Assembly (NCBI GenBank): GCA_902168205.1
Contig: CABHOK010000014.1
Span: 62,001 to 126,000 of the forward strand
Reading direction: 5' to 3'
Source of the DNA: an uncultured Chitinophaga sp.
GTDB lineage: Bacteria; Bacteroidota; Bacteroidia; Cytophagales; Cyclobacteriaceae
DNA length: 64,000 bases
Shown here: piece by piece, positions 35,924-44,631 of the stretch
Layout of the letters: every line of letters begins with the position of its first letter
How positions within the stretch are numbered: position 1 is the first letter of the stretch
Position numbers and translations under genes: made by a program
The notes under the pieces: generated by a model
Told to the model about the DNA's origin: nothing
The model's database searches: none
Seen by the model: the letters and a program-made list of their open reading frames with translations, nothing else

Positions 35924-38152
35924 TCAGTTTGCGTATTCTGACATGAACTTGATGCGCATCATTCTGATCTCTTCTTCGGAGTAATCAGCGATCGAGTCAT
36001 CATTGAGTGCTGCTTCAAGACTGTCGGTATCAGCATTCATAAAGTAATCATGTATATCATCCTGCTTGTGCGGATCGAGCACCTGATCTATATAATAGTT
36101 CAGGTTAAGCTTTGTTCCGGAGTAGCAGATGTTTTCGATCTCAGTCAACATATCTTCGAATGATAAGTTGATTGTTTCTGCAATCTCTTCCAGATCAACT
36201 TTGCGATCGATCTGCTGAATGATAAAGATCTTCGTCTTCGATTTATTGACAGAAGCTTTTACAACTACATCGCTCGCTGTCTCAATATCATTCTCATCTA
36301 CATATTGCTGAATAACTTCGAGAAATTCTTTTCCGAACTTATTCACCTTACCCATACCCACTCCGTTGACCTGCGCGAGATCATCTTTCGTTGTCGGGTA
36401 TGTGGTAGCCATCTCTTCGAGTGATGGATCCTGGAAGATCACATACGGAGGAAGGTTCTTATCCTTCGCGATCTTCTTGCGAAGTGTTTTGAGTATCTCA
36501 AACAGCTTCACATCATACGACTTCGTATTTACCGGAGTGCGTGCTTCTGATTCTTCTTCTTCTTCAACCTCCGTAGTAAAGTCGTGGTCGCGCGCCAGTT
36601 CAATTGAGTGAGGCTTCTTCAGGAAGTCTTCACCTCTTTTCGTAACCCTTAACGCACCGATGTTATCTATATCTTTCTCCAGGTATTGATAGATCAATGT
36701 CTGGCGTATAACTGATTTCCAGTAATCAGCATCCTCTTCTGAACCTTTGCCATATATAGCAAGGTCGAAGTGGCCATAGCTTTTTACGTATTCATCTTCA
36801 ACACCACGAACAACATTTACCAGGTGATTGAGACCGAAGCGTTCGTTGGTTTGCTTCACGGCTTGTATAACAAGCTTCACAGCATCCATACCTTCGAAGC
36901 GCTCGCGCGGATGCACGCAGTTGTCACACATGCCGCAGTTCTCTTCTTTATACTCTTCACCAAAGTAATGAAGCAATTGCCTTCTGCGACATACCGGTGA
37001 CTCGGCATAGTATTCCATCTCCTGCAAGAGTATACGTGCGTTCTCACGCTCCTGCACCGGTTTGTCTTTGTTGAACTTCTCTAGTTTGTTCAAGTCGTTG
37101 TGACTATAGAACATGAGACACAAACCTTCGAGACCATCGCGACCTGCACGACCTGTTTCCTGGTAATACCCTTCAAGTGATTTCGGAACATCGTAGTGTA
37201 CAACAAAGCGAACATCGGGTTTATCTATACCCATACCGAACGCTATCGTTGCAACGATGATATCTACTTCTTCATTCAGGAAGTCATCCTGATTTTTCAT
37301 GCGCACGTCCGGATCAAGACCTGCATGATACGGTGCTGCTTTAAATCCGTTTACATTCAGTAACTGTGCTATCTCTTCAACCTTCTTGCGGCTGAGACAG
37401 TATATAACACCGGATTTACCTTTGTGATCTTTCAGGAATTTGATGAGCTGCTTCTTCGTCTCTTTCTTCGGGCGAACTTCGTAGTATAAATTTTTACGAT
37501 TGAAAGAAGAGATGAATACATCTGCTTCTTCCATCTGCAGGTTCTTCTGTATATCGATCTGTACTTTCGGTGTAGCCGTTGCTGTGAGTGCAATCACCGG
37601 CATATCACCCAAGTTATGGATCATCGCTTTGATCCTTCTATACTCCGGACGGAAGTCGTGTCCCCACTCAGATATACAGTGCGCTTCATCTATAGCAACG
37701 AATGAGACATTTACTTTCTTGAGAAATTCTATAGTCTCTTCTTTGTTGAGTGATTCAGGCGCAACGTAAAGTAATTTTACGTTACCGTTCATACACTCTT
37801 TCTTCAACCTGGTGATTTCGCTTTTACTTAATGTAGAGTTGAGGAAGCGCGCGTTAACACCGTACGCATTCATCTGGTCTACCTGATTTTTCATCAACGC
37901 GATAAGCGGTGATATAACAATTGCTAGTCCATCATTGATCATAGCAGGTAACTGATAACACAGTGACTTACCTGCTCCTGTAGGCATAATTACAAATGTA
38001 TTCCGTCCGTCAAGCAAATTACGGATAATCGTTTCCTGATTACCACGGAACTGGCTATACCCAAAAATTTCCTTGAGTCTTTCTTTTAGAGCATCTTTCT
38101 CTTCGACCAACATCATTTCGTTCTGATAAGTTATATCTTTGTCCGTAGACAA
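35924..38152 (-). CDS. recQ: ATP-dependent DNA helicase RecQ
   Basis: 742 residues. RecQ motif 0 GYSQFRGNQETII at 31-43, Walker A MPTGAGKS at about 56-63, DEAH box AIDEAHCISEWGHDFRP, motif VI QETGRAGRDG, the zinc Cys set CRRRQLLHYF...CGMCDNC and a winged-helix RQC region. An HRDC domain is near 540-610 (VIFQDPSLEEMA), with an additional C-terminal ATP-dependent-helicase extension to the acidic end. It unwinds recombination and replication intermediates. Its start lies 13 bp inside the divergent kdsD frame, so the two promoters overlap. Confidence 0.96.
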   Translation of the reverse strand: MSTDKDITYQNEMMLVEEKDALKERLKEIFGYSQFRGNQETIIRNLLDGRNTFVIMPTGAGKSLCYQLPAMINDGLAIVISPLIALMKNQVDQMNAYGVNARFLNSTLSKSEITRLKKECMNGNVKLLYVAPESLNKEETIEFLKKVNVSFVAIDEAHCISEWGHDFRPEYRRIKAMIHNLGDMPVIALTATATPKVQIDIQKNLQMEEADVFISSFNRKNLYYEVRPKKETKKQLIKFLKDHKGKSGVIYCLSRKKVEEIAQLLNVNGFKAAPYHAGLDPDVRMKNQDDFLNEEVDIIVATIAFGMGIDKPDVRFVVHYDVPKSLEGYYQETGRAGRDGLEGLCLMFYSHNDLNKLEKFNKDKPVQERENARILLQEMEYYAESPVCRRRQLLHYFGEEYKEENCGMCDNCVHPRERFEGMDAVKLVIQAVKQTNERFGLNHLVNVVRGVEDEYVKSYGHFDLAIYGKGSEEDADYWKSVIRQTLIYQYLEKDIDNIGALRVTKRGEDFLKKPHSIELARDHDFTTEVEEEEESEARTPVNTKSYDVKLFEILKTLRKKIAKDKNLPPYVIFQDPSLEEMATTYPTTKDDLAQVNGVGMGKVNKFGKEFLEVIQQYVDENDIETASDVVVKASVNKSKTKIFIIQQIDRKVDLEEIAETINLSFEDMLTEIENICYSGTKLNLNYYIDQVLDPHKQDDIHDYFMNADTDSLEAALNDDSIADYSEEEIRMMRIKFMSEYAN
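38134..38141 (+). promoter_or_regulatory. Candidate -7 promoter box for kdsD
   Basis: TATCTTTG fits TAnnTTTG and overlaps the first in-frame TTG of kdsD, which argues that translation begins downstream, perhaps at TTG 38172. Confidence 0.4.
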
Positions 38153-39140
38153 AGCTAATTTTGAAAAGGCATTGAATTTAGGAAAAAATATTAAAAAAAT
38201 TGCACGGGATGTATTAATAAATGAATCCTTAGCAATTCAGAAACTCACCAATTTTATTGATGACGATTTCGAAGCCTGTGTGAAAGAAATTTATTCTGCA
38301 AAAGGCCGCGTTGTCATAACAGGCGTTGGCAAAAGTGCTATCATCGCCAATAAAATTGTTGCTACGCTAAACTCCACTGGAACTCCATCTATTTTTATGC
38401 ATGCTGCCGATGCTATACATGGCGACTTAGGCATGATACAAAAAGATGATATAGTTATTTGTATCTCTAAAAGTGGAAACACTCCGGAGATCAAAGTATT
38501 AGTTCCATTACTCAAACGCAGAGGATCAAAGCTTGTTGCTTTAGTTAGTAATACAAATTCATATTTAGCACAGCAAGCCGATTTCGTGTTAAATGCAACG
38601 ATTGCAGAAGAAGCATGTCCACATAATCTTGCTCCTACAACCAGCACTACAGCACACCTTGCTTTAGGAGACGCATTAGCAGTAAGTTTATTGGAGATAC
38701 GAGATTTTTCCAGTCGGGATTTTGCAGAATATCATCCGGGTGGCGCATTAGGCAAGCAACTATATCTAAAAGTATCAGACGTTTATACTCACAACGAGCT
38801 ACCGCTTGTAAAAGCAAATACTCCACTCAAGGATGTTATATTGGAAATTTCATCGAAACGTCTTGGTTGTACTGCCGTTATAGATGAAAACAAAAATCTA
38901 TTGGGCATTATCACCGATGGAGATCTCAGACGCATGCTTGAAAAGAATACCAACCTCGCAGATATAAAGGCGACCGACATTATGACGCGCACTCCCAAAA
39001 GAATCGAAAAAGATGAATTTGCTGTCAAAGCCTTACATCAAATGCAAGAGAGTAATATTACCCAGTTGGCGGTAATGGATGGCGAACAGGTTGTCGGTTT
39101 TGTTCACTTGCATGACTTATTAAAGGAAGGAATTGTCTAA
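38139..39140 (+). CDS. kdsD: Arabinose-5-phosphate isomerase (KpsF/GutQ family)
   Basis: Up to 333 residues. SIS domain with KGRVVITGVGKSAIIANKI and ISKSGNTPEIKVL, then HNLAPTTSTTAHLALGDALA, and two CBS domains (about 210-265 and 275-333). It interconverts ribulose-5-P and arabinose-5-P, the first step to Kdo for LPS. No ATG is in frame: TTG at 38139 lies in a promoter box, TTG at 38172 would give 322 residues. The coordinates give the longest reading; the real start may be 38172. Divergent from recQ with a 14-bp overlap of the frames. manC follows, so both serve cell-envelope sugars. Confidence 0.9.
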   Translation: MSVDKANFEKALNLGKNIKKIARDVLINESLAIQKLTNFIDDDFEACVKEIYSAKGRVVITGVGKSAIIANKIVATLNSTGTPSIFMHAADAIHGDLGMIQKDDIVICISKSGNTPEIKVLVPLLKRRGSKLVALVSNTNSYLAQQADFVLNATIAEEACPHNLAPTTSTTAHLALGDALAVSLLEIRDFSSRDFAEYHPGGALGKQLYLKVSDVYTHNELPLVKANTPLKDVILEISSKRLGCTAVIDENKNLLGIITDGDLRRMLEKNTNLADIKATDIMTRTPKRIEKDEFAVKALHQMQESNITQLAVMDGEQVVGFVHLHDLLKEGIV

Positions 39141-39176
39141 TTTTTCAAAATTTTCTTTTATAAAATTCTGCTACTA

Positions 39177-39204
39177 ACGTCTTTTGTAAAACGTCTTACG
39201 TCTA
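39177..39204 (+). repeat. 7-bp-period repeat upstream of manC
   Basis: ACGTCTT, TTGTAAA, ACGTCTT, ACGTCTA follow each other with 7-bp phase nine bases before the manC start. No inverted arm was seen. Confidence 0.5.
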
Positions 39205-39212
39205 AAAACTCA

Positions 39213-40292
39213 ATGAACAAAAACTTATATGTTGTACTCATGGCTGGAGGCGTAGGCGTACGCTTTTGGCCATACAGTCGTAACTCAAAACCCAAACAAT
39301 TTCTGGATGTTTTAGGAACTGGAAAAACCCTACTTCAATCGACCTTCGATCGATTCCTCCCAATCTGTCCTGTTGAAAACATTTATGTCGTTACACACGA
39401 AGAGCATGCCTCGCTCGTGCGTCAACAACTACCAGCGCTAAACGAAGAGCAAGTACTCACCGAGCCGATGCGAAAAAATACGGCTTGTTGTATTGCTTAT
39501 GCGAGCTATAAAATTGCCCAGAAAAATTCTGAAGCGGTTATTGTAGTTACTCCTTCTGATCACCTCATCTTAAAAGAGCAGGAGTTTCTGGATGTGATCA
39601 AGAAAGCTGCAGACCAGGCAAAGAGTCAGGATAAATTAATGACGCTCGGTATAACGCCTACACGACCAGAAACCGGCTACGGGTATATACAGTATCATAC
39701 TGACAAGACCTTTGCTAAAAAGGTAAAGACCTTCACGGAAAAACCTGAACTCTCGCTGGCGAAAAAATTTCTGGAGAGTGGAGACTTCGTGTGGAACTCG
39801 GGGATTTTTATATGGGGTGTTAAAGCAATTGTCGATGCATTCCATCAACACTTACCAGAGATGGCAGAGGTGTTTGACGAGATTGTAAAGCCAAAGCTTA
39901 ATACCACAGGAGAAAAGGATGCTATACTCGCTGCATACTCGCAAAGTAAAAGTATATCCATCGACTATGGCGTCATGGAGAAAGCCTCCAATGTATATGT
40001 ATGCCTTGGTAATTTTACCTGGAGCGATCTCGGTTCATGGGGATCAATTCACGAGATCTCTGAAAAAGATGATAACAATAACGTACTCGCTGCGAATGCG
40101 CTTACGTACGAGACTCGTAACTCTATCATTAAAGGCTCACCTGATAAACTCATTGTTGTACAAGGATTGAACGGATACCTGATCGGTGAATTCGGTAACG
40201 TGGTAATTGTATGCGAGAAGGATAAAGAAGAGCAGTTCAGAAAATTTGTGAACGATGTAAAGACTCGCCCCAACGCGGCCGAGTTTATATAG
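39213..40292 (+). CDS. manC: Mannose-1-phosphate guanylyltransferase
   Basis: 359 residues, GT-A nucleotidyltransferase only, without the C-terminal isomerase of the fused enzymes. MAGGVGVRFWPYSRNSKPKQ is the pyrophosphorylase signature, then TPSDHLI, GYGYIQY, FTEKPE, FVWNSGIFIW and SIDYGVMEKA with FTWSDLGSW. It makes GDP-mannose, the donor for mannose, fucose and related units of surface glycans. It follows kdsD by 72 bp on the same strand and ends at a clear terminator. Confidence 0.95.
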   Translation: MNKNLYVVLMAGGVGVRFWPYSRNSKPKQFLDVLGTGKTLLQSTFDRFLPICPVENIYVVTHEEHASLVRQQLPALNEEQVLTEPMRKNTACCIAYASYKIAQKNSEAVIVVTPSDHLILKEQEFLDVIKKAADQAKSQDKLMTLGITPTRPETGYGYIQYHTDKTFAKKVKTFTEKPELSLAKKFLESGDFVWNSGIFIWGVKAIVDAFHQHLPEMAEVFDEIVKPKLNTTGEKDAILAAYSQSKSISIDYGVMEKASNVYVCLGNFTWSDLGSWGSIHEISEKDDNNNVLAANALTYETRNSIIKGSPDKLIVVQGLNGYLIGEFGNVVIVCEKDKEEQFRKFVNDVKTRPNAAEFI

Positions 40293-40301
40293 TATATATC
40301 T

Positions 40302-40346
40302 TACCTCCCGCCTGGTTTGCAAAGTATAGCGGGAGGTATATTTTTT
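40302..40346 (+). terminator. Terminator of manC
   Basis: TACCTCCCGC (40302-40311) pairs with GCGGGAGGTA (40329-40338), followed by TATTTTTTAT. It runs into the 3' end of the convergent kinase gene. Confidence 0.88.
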
Positions 40347-41370
40347 ATCCGGCACCGGTCAGTAAATCCAGCAGTCGAAGCTGGTTGCGGGCGCGAATCA
40401 GATTTTGTTTTGGATACGTTGTTTGATAGTATATATCTCCGTTCAGAAAATCAGCCAACATACGCAGCGCCATAATATAGGTCATCATCTGACCTGAAAA
40501 TTCAATTGAACTTTTTTCTTTGTCTGAAAGTATAGCGTTCATCTCGGAGAGGTATCCTTTCACGAGCGCATCGTAAATATTCTGCCGGGCTTTTATTTTA
40601 GAAAGATCTTTTTCTTCTTCATCCACCGGACTCACAAAGGTGCGGATCATGTCGCCCAGATCATAAATGAAATAACCAGGCATGAGTGTATCGAGATCAA
40701 TCACAACCACATCTTTACGTGTGGTGGCATCAAAGAGTATATTGTTGATCTTGGTATCGTTGTGCATGATGCGAAGTTTTAAATCTCCGCTCACGATCAA
40801 TTGATCATATCGATTCACCAGGTATATATAGCGCTGGCATGCTGCAATTGCATCTGCTGCTGCTTCTTTTCTGTCGGCAGCAGCATTTGCTAAAGCATCT
40901 TCAAATTGCTGGTATCGAAGTTTAAGATCATGAAAGCGATCGATGGTCGGTTCGAATAACGATGCTTCTACACCTTCCAGCATGCGGGTAAGTCGTGCAA
41001 AACCACTGGCAGCATTATAGGCTTCCGTTTCTGTTTCAACCTTATTTATAGTAATGGTGTTGGCTATATAAGGAAAGAGTCGCCAAGGGAATCCTTCGGC
41101 ATCGTAGCTCATCTCTTTTCCGGAAGTTGTTTTTATACCGGAGAGAAATAAATAATCAGGATGATGTTGTTTTATATAGTCGGCTGCAGCGCGAATGTTA
41201 CCGGCTACTGTCTCGGGCTTTTTAAATACATTCCGGTTCAGTCGCTGCAGTATATATGACTTTGTACTGGTGAGCTTATACGTTTGATTGATGTACCCGG
41301 CATTGATTGGTTCTACATGGAACTGATCAATGCCGAGACCAAAGTCTTTCAGAATGTTATCCAATATCAT
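40345..41370 (-). CDS. Phosphotransferase-family sugar kinase (NahK-like)
   Basis: 341 residues, aminoglycoside-phosphotransferase fold. N-lobe GYINQTYKL, catalytic loop IMHNDTKINNILFD (His-Asn-Asp) and metal-binding VVIDLDTLMPGYFIYDLGD. These marks match N-acetylhexosamine 1-kinase NahK and related Bacteroidota proteins. It is followed on the minus strand, upstream, by a sugar nucleotidyltransferase and lies near a divergent sugar MFS gene, so salvage of N-acetylhexosamine to the 1-phosphate and then to a nucleotide sugar is likely. The substrate is not fixed by sequence alone. Confidence 0.82.
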   Translation of the reverse strand: MILDNILKDFGLGIDQFHVEPINAGYINQTYKLTSTKSYILQRLNRNVFKKPETVAGNIRAAADYIKQHHPDYLFLSGIKTTSGKEMSYDAEGFPWRLFPYIANTITINKVETETEAYNAASGFARLTRMLEGVEASLFEPTIDRFHDLKLRYQQFEDALANAAADRKEAAADAIAACQRYIYLVNRYDQLIVSGDLKLRIMHNDTKINNILFDATTRKDVVVIDLDTLMPGYFIYDLGDMIRTFVSPVDEEEKDLSKIKARQNIYDALVKGYLSEMNAILSDKEKSSIEFSGQMMTYIMALRMLADFLNGDIYYQTTYPKQNLIRARNQLRLLDLLTGAG

Positions 41371-41415
41371 GGTGTAAAATACAAAACTGAAGACTAAAGT
41401 AAGTCTTGTATTATA

Positions 41416-42333
41416 CTACCACAACTTCTGCGGATAGTCGCCTTTATCAATCAATGATTTGATGCGTGCAGAAACTTCCTCCTTGTCTTCTTTGTACGTA
41501 ACACCAAACCATATATTTCCGCCACCCAATACTTTAACTTTACCAATACCACGGTGGATCAGTTCATTTACGATAAGCGGTATATAGAATTCTGATTTCA
41601 GGTTTTGATGATGCTCTTTCAAAAAGTCTTCGAACATCGTTGACGCAAGTTTGAATACTTCCGGGTGAAATCCCCAGAAGTTCATCGATGTAGGAGCATT
41701 CGGGTCGAGCTCGCGATCAGCATCTTTTTCTTTCGAAATGATCTTGCCATTTTCTTTTACAATGGTAGTGCGCTCTACAACAGATTGAAGGTATCCGTCC
41801 TTGTCAGCTTCGCCAACACCACGCGATACACTTCCGTGCTCTGATAATACTTTGCTTAAGGTAAAGCCCACCATAGCATGCGCACCGGTAGTATCGTTCT
41901 TGAAATAGTTGGCTACAGATTCAAATGCATCTTTACCATAAAAGTCATCTGCATTAATAGCGATGAACGGTTCAGAGATCACGTCTTTCGCACAAAGCAA
42001 AGCGTGTCCTGTTCCCCAGGGTTTAGTACGTTCCGTATTTTTATATTGAGCAGGAATAAGTTTGTCGATAGACTGCACAACGAACTCAACCTCTACTTTG
42101 CCCTGAAGTTTAGGCAAAAATTTTTCTTTTACTGTTTCGAGAATTTCATCACGAACGATGAACACAATTTTTGTGAAGCCTGCACGAACAGCGTCAAAAA
42201 GCGAGTAATCCATAATCGTTTCGCCATTCGGGCCAAATCCATCGATCTGTTTTATGCCTCCGTAGCGACTTCCGATGCCCGCGGCCATTACCAGCAGGGC
42301 TACTTTTTTTTGTGTGCGATTTGGTGTGTCCAT
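41416..42333 (-). CDS. Sugar-1-phosphate nucleotidyltransferase
   Basis: 305 residues. Pyrophosphorylase motif LLVMAAGIGSRYGGIKQIDGFGPNG with an unusual GxxxRYGG rather than GxGTRL, then ETIMDYSLFDA, INADDFYGKDAF (metal-binding Asp) and NFWGFHPEVF. It belongs to the NTP_transferase group near UTP-glucose enzymes; base and sugar cannot be named. It lies 45 bp upstream of the NahK-like kinase in the same operon, so its substrate should be that kinase's sugar-1-phosphate. Confidence 0.85.
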   Translation of the reverse strand: MDTPNRTQKKVALLVMAAGIGSRYGGIKQIDGFGPNGETIMDYSLFDAVRAGFTKIVFIVRDEILETVKEKFLPKLQGKVEVEFVVQSIDKLIPAQYKNTERTKPWGTGHALLCAKDVISEPFIAINADDFYGKDAFESVANYFKNDTTGAHAMVGFTLSKVLSEHGSVSRGVGEADKDGYLQSVVERTTIVKENGKIISKEKDADRELDPNAPTSMNFWGFHPEVFKLASTMFEDFLKEHHQNLKSEFYIPLIVNELIHRGIGKVKVLGGGNIWFGVTYKEDKEEVSARIKSLIDKGDYPQKLW

Positions 42334-42520
42334 TGTGTTTTAGTTTATTTCAGAATTATTAGACGGTGGTGTTTCCGCAAACACGTGCTCTGAAGCGGAT
42401 TTATTGGTTTTAACGGAAGTTTATATTGTCTTCCTGGCAGAACAAAAAAATAGCATTCAAAAAACACCACGCGATTTTAAAAAATATCAGGGCGCAAAAA
42501 TAAAAGTTTTAAGAGAAGAT

Positions 42521-42538
42521 GTGTGCTTCAATGCACAC
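42521..42538. promoter_or_regulatory. Small inverted repeat upstream of the MFS gene
   Basis: GTGTGC-TTCAAT-GCACAC, a 6-bp hairpin or operator-like dyad 53 bp before the MFS start, between divergent genes. Weak evidence. Confidence 0.3.
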
Positions 42539-42591
42539 TTATCCTATATAGAAGTTGAACCACCTAATACGTAAACCTTAAAAAGCCTATC

Positions 42592-43854
42592 ATGACAAAA
42601 CAGAAGAATGAATACCTGGTGCCGATGATTATCATTGGAGCGTTGTTCTTTATTTTTGGGTTTGTAACCTGGGTAAACGGAACACTTATTCCTTACCTGA
42701 AGATTGCCTGCCAGCTCGAAAGTGATTTCCAATCTTATCTCGTAGCTACAGCTTTCTTTATAGCCTATACAGTAATGGCTATACCTTCATCTTTTGTGTT
42801 AAGTAAAACAGGTTATAAAAGAGGTATGGCATTAGGTTTAGCGATCATGGCCATTGGTGCAATTCTCTTCGTACCTGCCGCTCAATCGCGCAACTTCAAT
42901 CTCTTTCTTGTAGGATTATTCATTATAGGCACCGGACTAGCTCTTTTACAAACTGCTTCAAACCCGTATGTTTCGATTATAGGCCCTATAGAAAGCGCTG
43001 CTACCCGCATCAGTATTATGGGTATATGTAATAAAGTAGCTGGTATACTTGCCGGACTTATCTTTGGATATATAGCATTGAATGATGCCGATGTACTTGA
43101 GAAGAGTTTACAGACAATGGATGCTGTAGCACGTGAAGCTAAACTTGATGAACTTGCCAGCCGTGTGATTGTTCCTTATATGATTATAGCAGGCGTACTG
43201 GTTGTGCTTGCTGTGGCTATATTATTCTCCGGCTTACCTGATATCAAAGATGACGGCGAAGACTCCGGCAGCCACGCTTCAGATGGGTCTAAAACCAGTG
43301 TATTTCAATTTCCACATTTGCTGCTTGGTGTGCTTGCCTTGTTCTTATATGTAGGCGTAGAAGTAATGGCAGGAGATACCATTATCAGCTATGGCAAATC
43401 GTTGGGGATTGAATTATCAACAGCTCGATACTTTACGCAGATAACACTCGCCTTTATGTTACTGGGATACGTTATTGGTATTATTACGATACCAAAATAT
43501 ATTTCACAGGCAGTGGCGTTGAAATTTTGTGCTATACTAGGCGTTGCATTCACTGTGCTGGCAGTTGTAACAACCGGATATACCTCTGTGGCGTTTATAG
43601 CCGCTCTCGGACTTGCCAATTCATTGATGTGGCCCGCTATATTTCCGCTGGCTATTGACAGGCTCGGACGCTTTACAAAAACAGGCTCTGCTCTGTTAGT
43701 AATGGCCATCGCTGGCGGTGCTATACTGCCGTTGGTATATGGTAAGTTTTCTGAGATCTGGAATTCGCAGCATGCATACTTACTAATGGTGCCGTGCTAT
43801 CTTTATATACTATATTTTGCAACTAATGGCTATAAGGCCGGAAGAAAGGCATAG
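42592..43854 (+). CDS. FHS-type sugar MFS transporter (NagP/GlcP-like)
   Basis: 420 residues with twelve spans. The opening IIGALFFIFGFVTWVNGTLIPYLKIAC (first part) is the fucose/glucose/galactose permease signature, followed by SYLVATAFFIAYTVMAIPSS, ALLQTASNPYVS and IMGICNKVAG. It is a proton-coupled sugar importer in the inner membrane. The divergent kinase and nucleotidyltransferase suggest N-acetylglucosamine or another amino sugar, but glucose or galactose remain possible. Ends at a bidirectional terminator. Confidence 0.92.
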   Translation: MTKQKNEYLVPMIIIGALFFIFGFVTWVNGTLIPYLKIACQLESDFQSYLVATAFFIAYTVMAIPSSFVLSKTGYKRGMALGLAIMAIGAILFVPAAQSRNFNLFLVGLFIIGTGLALLQTASNPYVSIIGPIESAATRISIMGICNKVAGILAGLIFGYIALNDADVLEKSLQTMDAVAREAKLDELASRVIVPYMIIAGVLVVLAVAILFSGLPDIKDDGEDSGSHASDGSKTSVFQFPHLLLGVLALFLYVGVEVMAGDTIISYGKSLGIELSTARYFTQITLAFMLLGYVIGIITIPKYISQAVALKFCAILGVAFTVLAVVTTGYTSVAFIAALGLANSLMWPAIFPLAIDRLGRFTKTGSALLVMAIAGGAILPLVYGKFSEIWNSQHAYLLMVPCYLYILYFATNGYKAGRKA

Positions 43855-43876
43855 TAGAAGCCGACCAATCGTAAAC

Positions 43877-43906
43877 AAAAGAGCATTCAAAACTGAATGC
43901 TCTTTT
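43877..43906. terminator. Bidirectional terminator between MFS and DUF2461 genes
   Basis: AAAAGAGCATTC (43877-43888) pairs perfectly with GAATGCTCTTTT (43895-43906) around AAAACT. Confidence 0.9.
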
Positions 43907-43931
43907 CATTTCAAGGCAGTTCTATCCTATC

Positions 43932-44594
43932 CTAGTGCAAAGCCTCTTTCAAAAAATCATTCAGAGGCTTAGCAGACTTTAATGTCTCTACAACTGTCTT
44001 CATAAATTTCTTGTCTGTTACTTCACTGTCCTTAAACTCGTGCGTAACAACGAAGCTCTTCAGTTTTAGCCAGTCTGCGTGCGCATGATCAGGCGCATAT
44101 CCCTTCGGTGCTTTCTTCAACGCACCTTCATCCCAGAACTTAGAGAAATTACTTTTGAATTTCTTTTCATTGAATATCTTCTTCAGGTTATCACCGTTGT
44201 AGTCAATCTCCTGTCGCACTTTGGCAAGAATTTCCGGCTGCGGCTGAAACAAACCTATAGCAACAAAACTCTGGTTGCCGGGTTGTATCTGAAAATAGTA
44301 TCCCGGTGTTCCCAATCCTTTACCTTCAGCAGACATCGCTGCTCCGAAATTATTTTTATAGGGGCGTTTGTCTTTGCTGAAGCGAACATCACGGTATATA
44401 CGAAAGACTAATTTCTTCGGATCGAGTCCACCGAGCGAGTCATCAAACTTTATCATTTCGCCGAGCAGGTTGGCAACAACTTCGTCAAACGATTCCTTCG
44501 CTTCCAGGTATTTCGGTTTGTTCTTTTCAAACCATTCACGGTCGTTATTCTTCGCTAGGTCTTTGAGAAATTTCAGTATGAGGGGAAAATTCAT
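43932..44594 (-). CDS. DUF2461 domain protein
   Basis: 220 residues. LKFLKDLAKNNDREWFEKNKPKYLEAKE is the N-terminal hallmark, then LVFRIYRDVRFSKDKRPYKNNFGAAM and GYYFQIQPGNQSFVAIG. The family (TIGR02453) is widespread and conserved but has no established function. It lies 38 bp after murF on the same strand. Confidence 0.88.
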   Translation of the reverse strand: MNFPLILKFLKDLAKNNDREWFEKNKPKYLEAKESFDEVVANLLGEMIKFDDSLGGLDPKKLVFRIYRDVRFSKDKRPYKNNFGAAMSAEGKGLGTPGYYFQIQPGNQSFVAIGLFQPQPEILAKVRQEIDYNGDNLKKIFNEKKFKSNFSKFWDEGALKKAPKGYAPDHAHADWLKLKSFVVTHEFKDSEVTDKKFMKTVVETLKSAKPLNDFLKEALH

Positions 44595-44631
44595 ATATAG
44601 CGTAGTGATTTAACGGTTAATATATAGTTTG

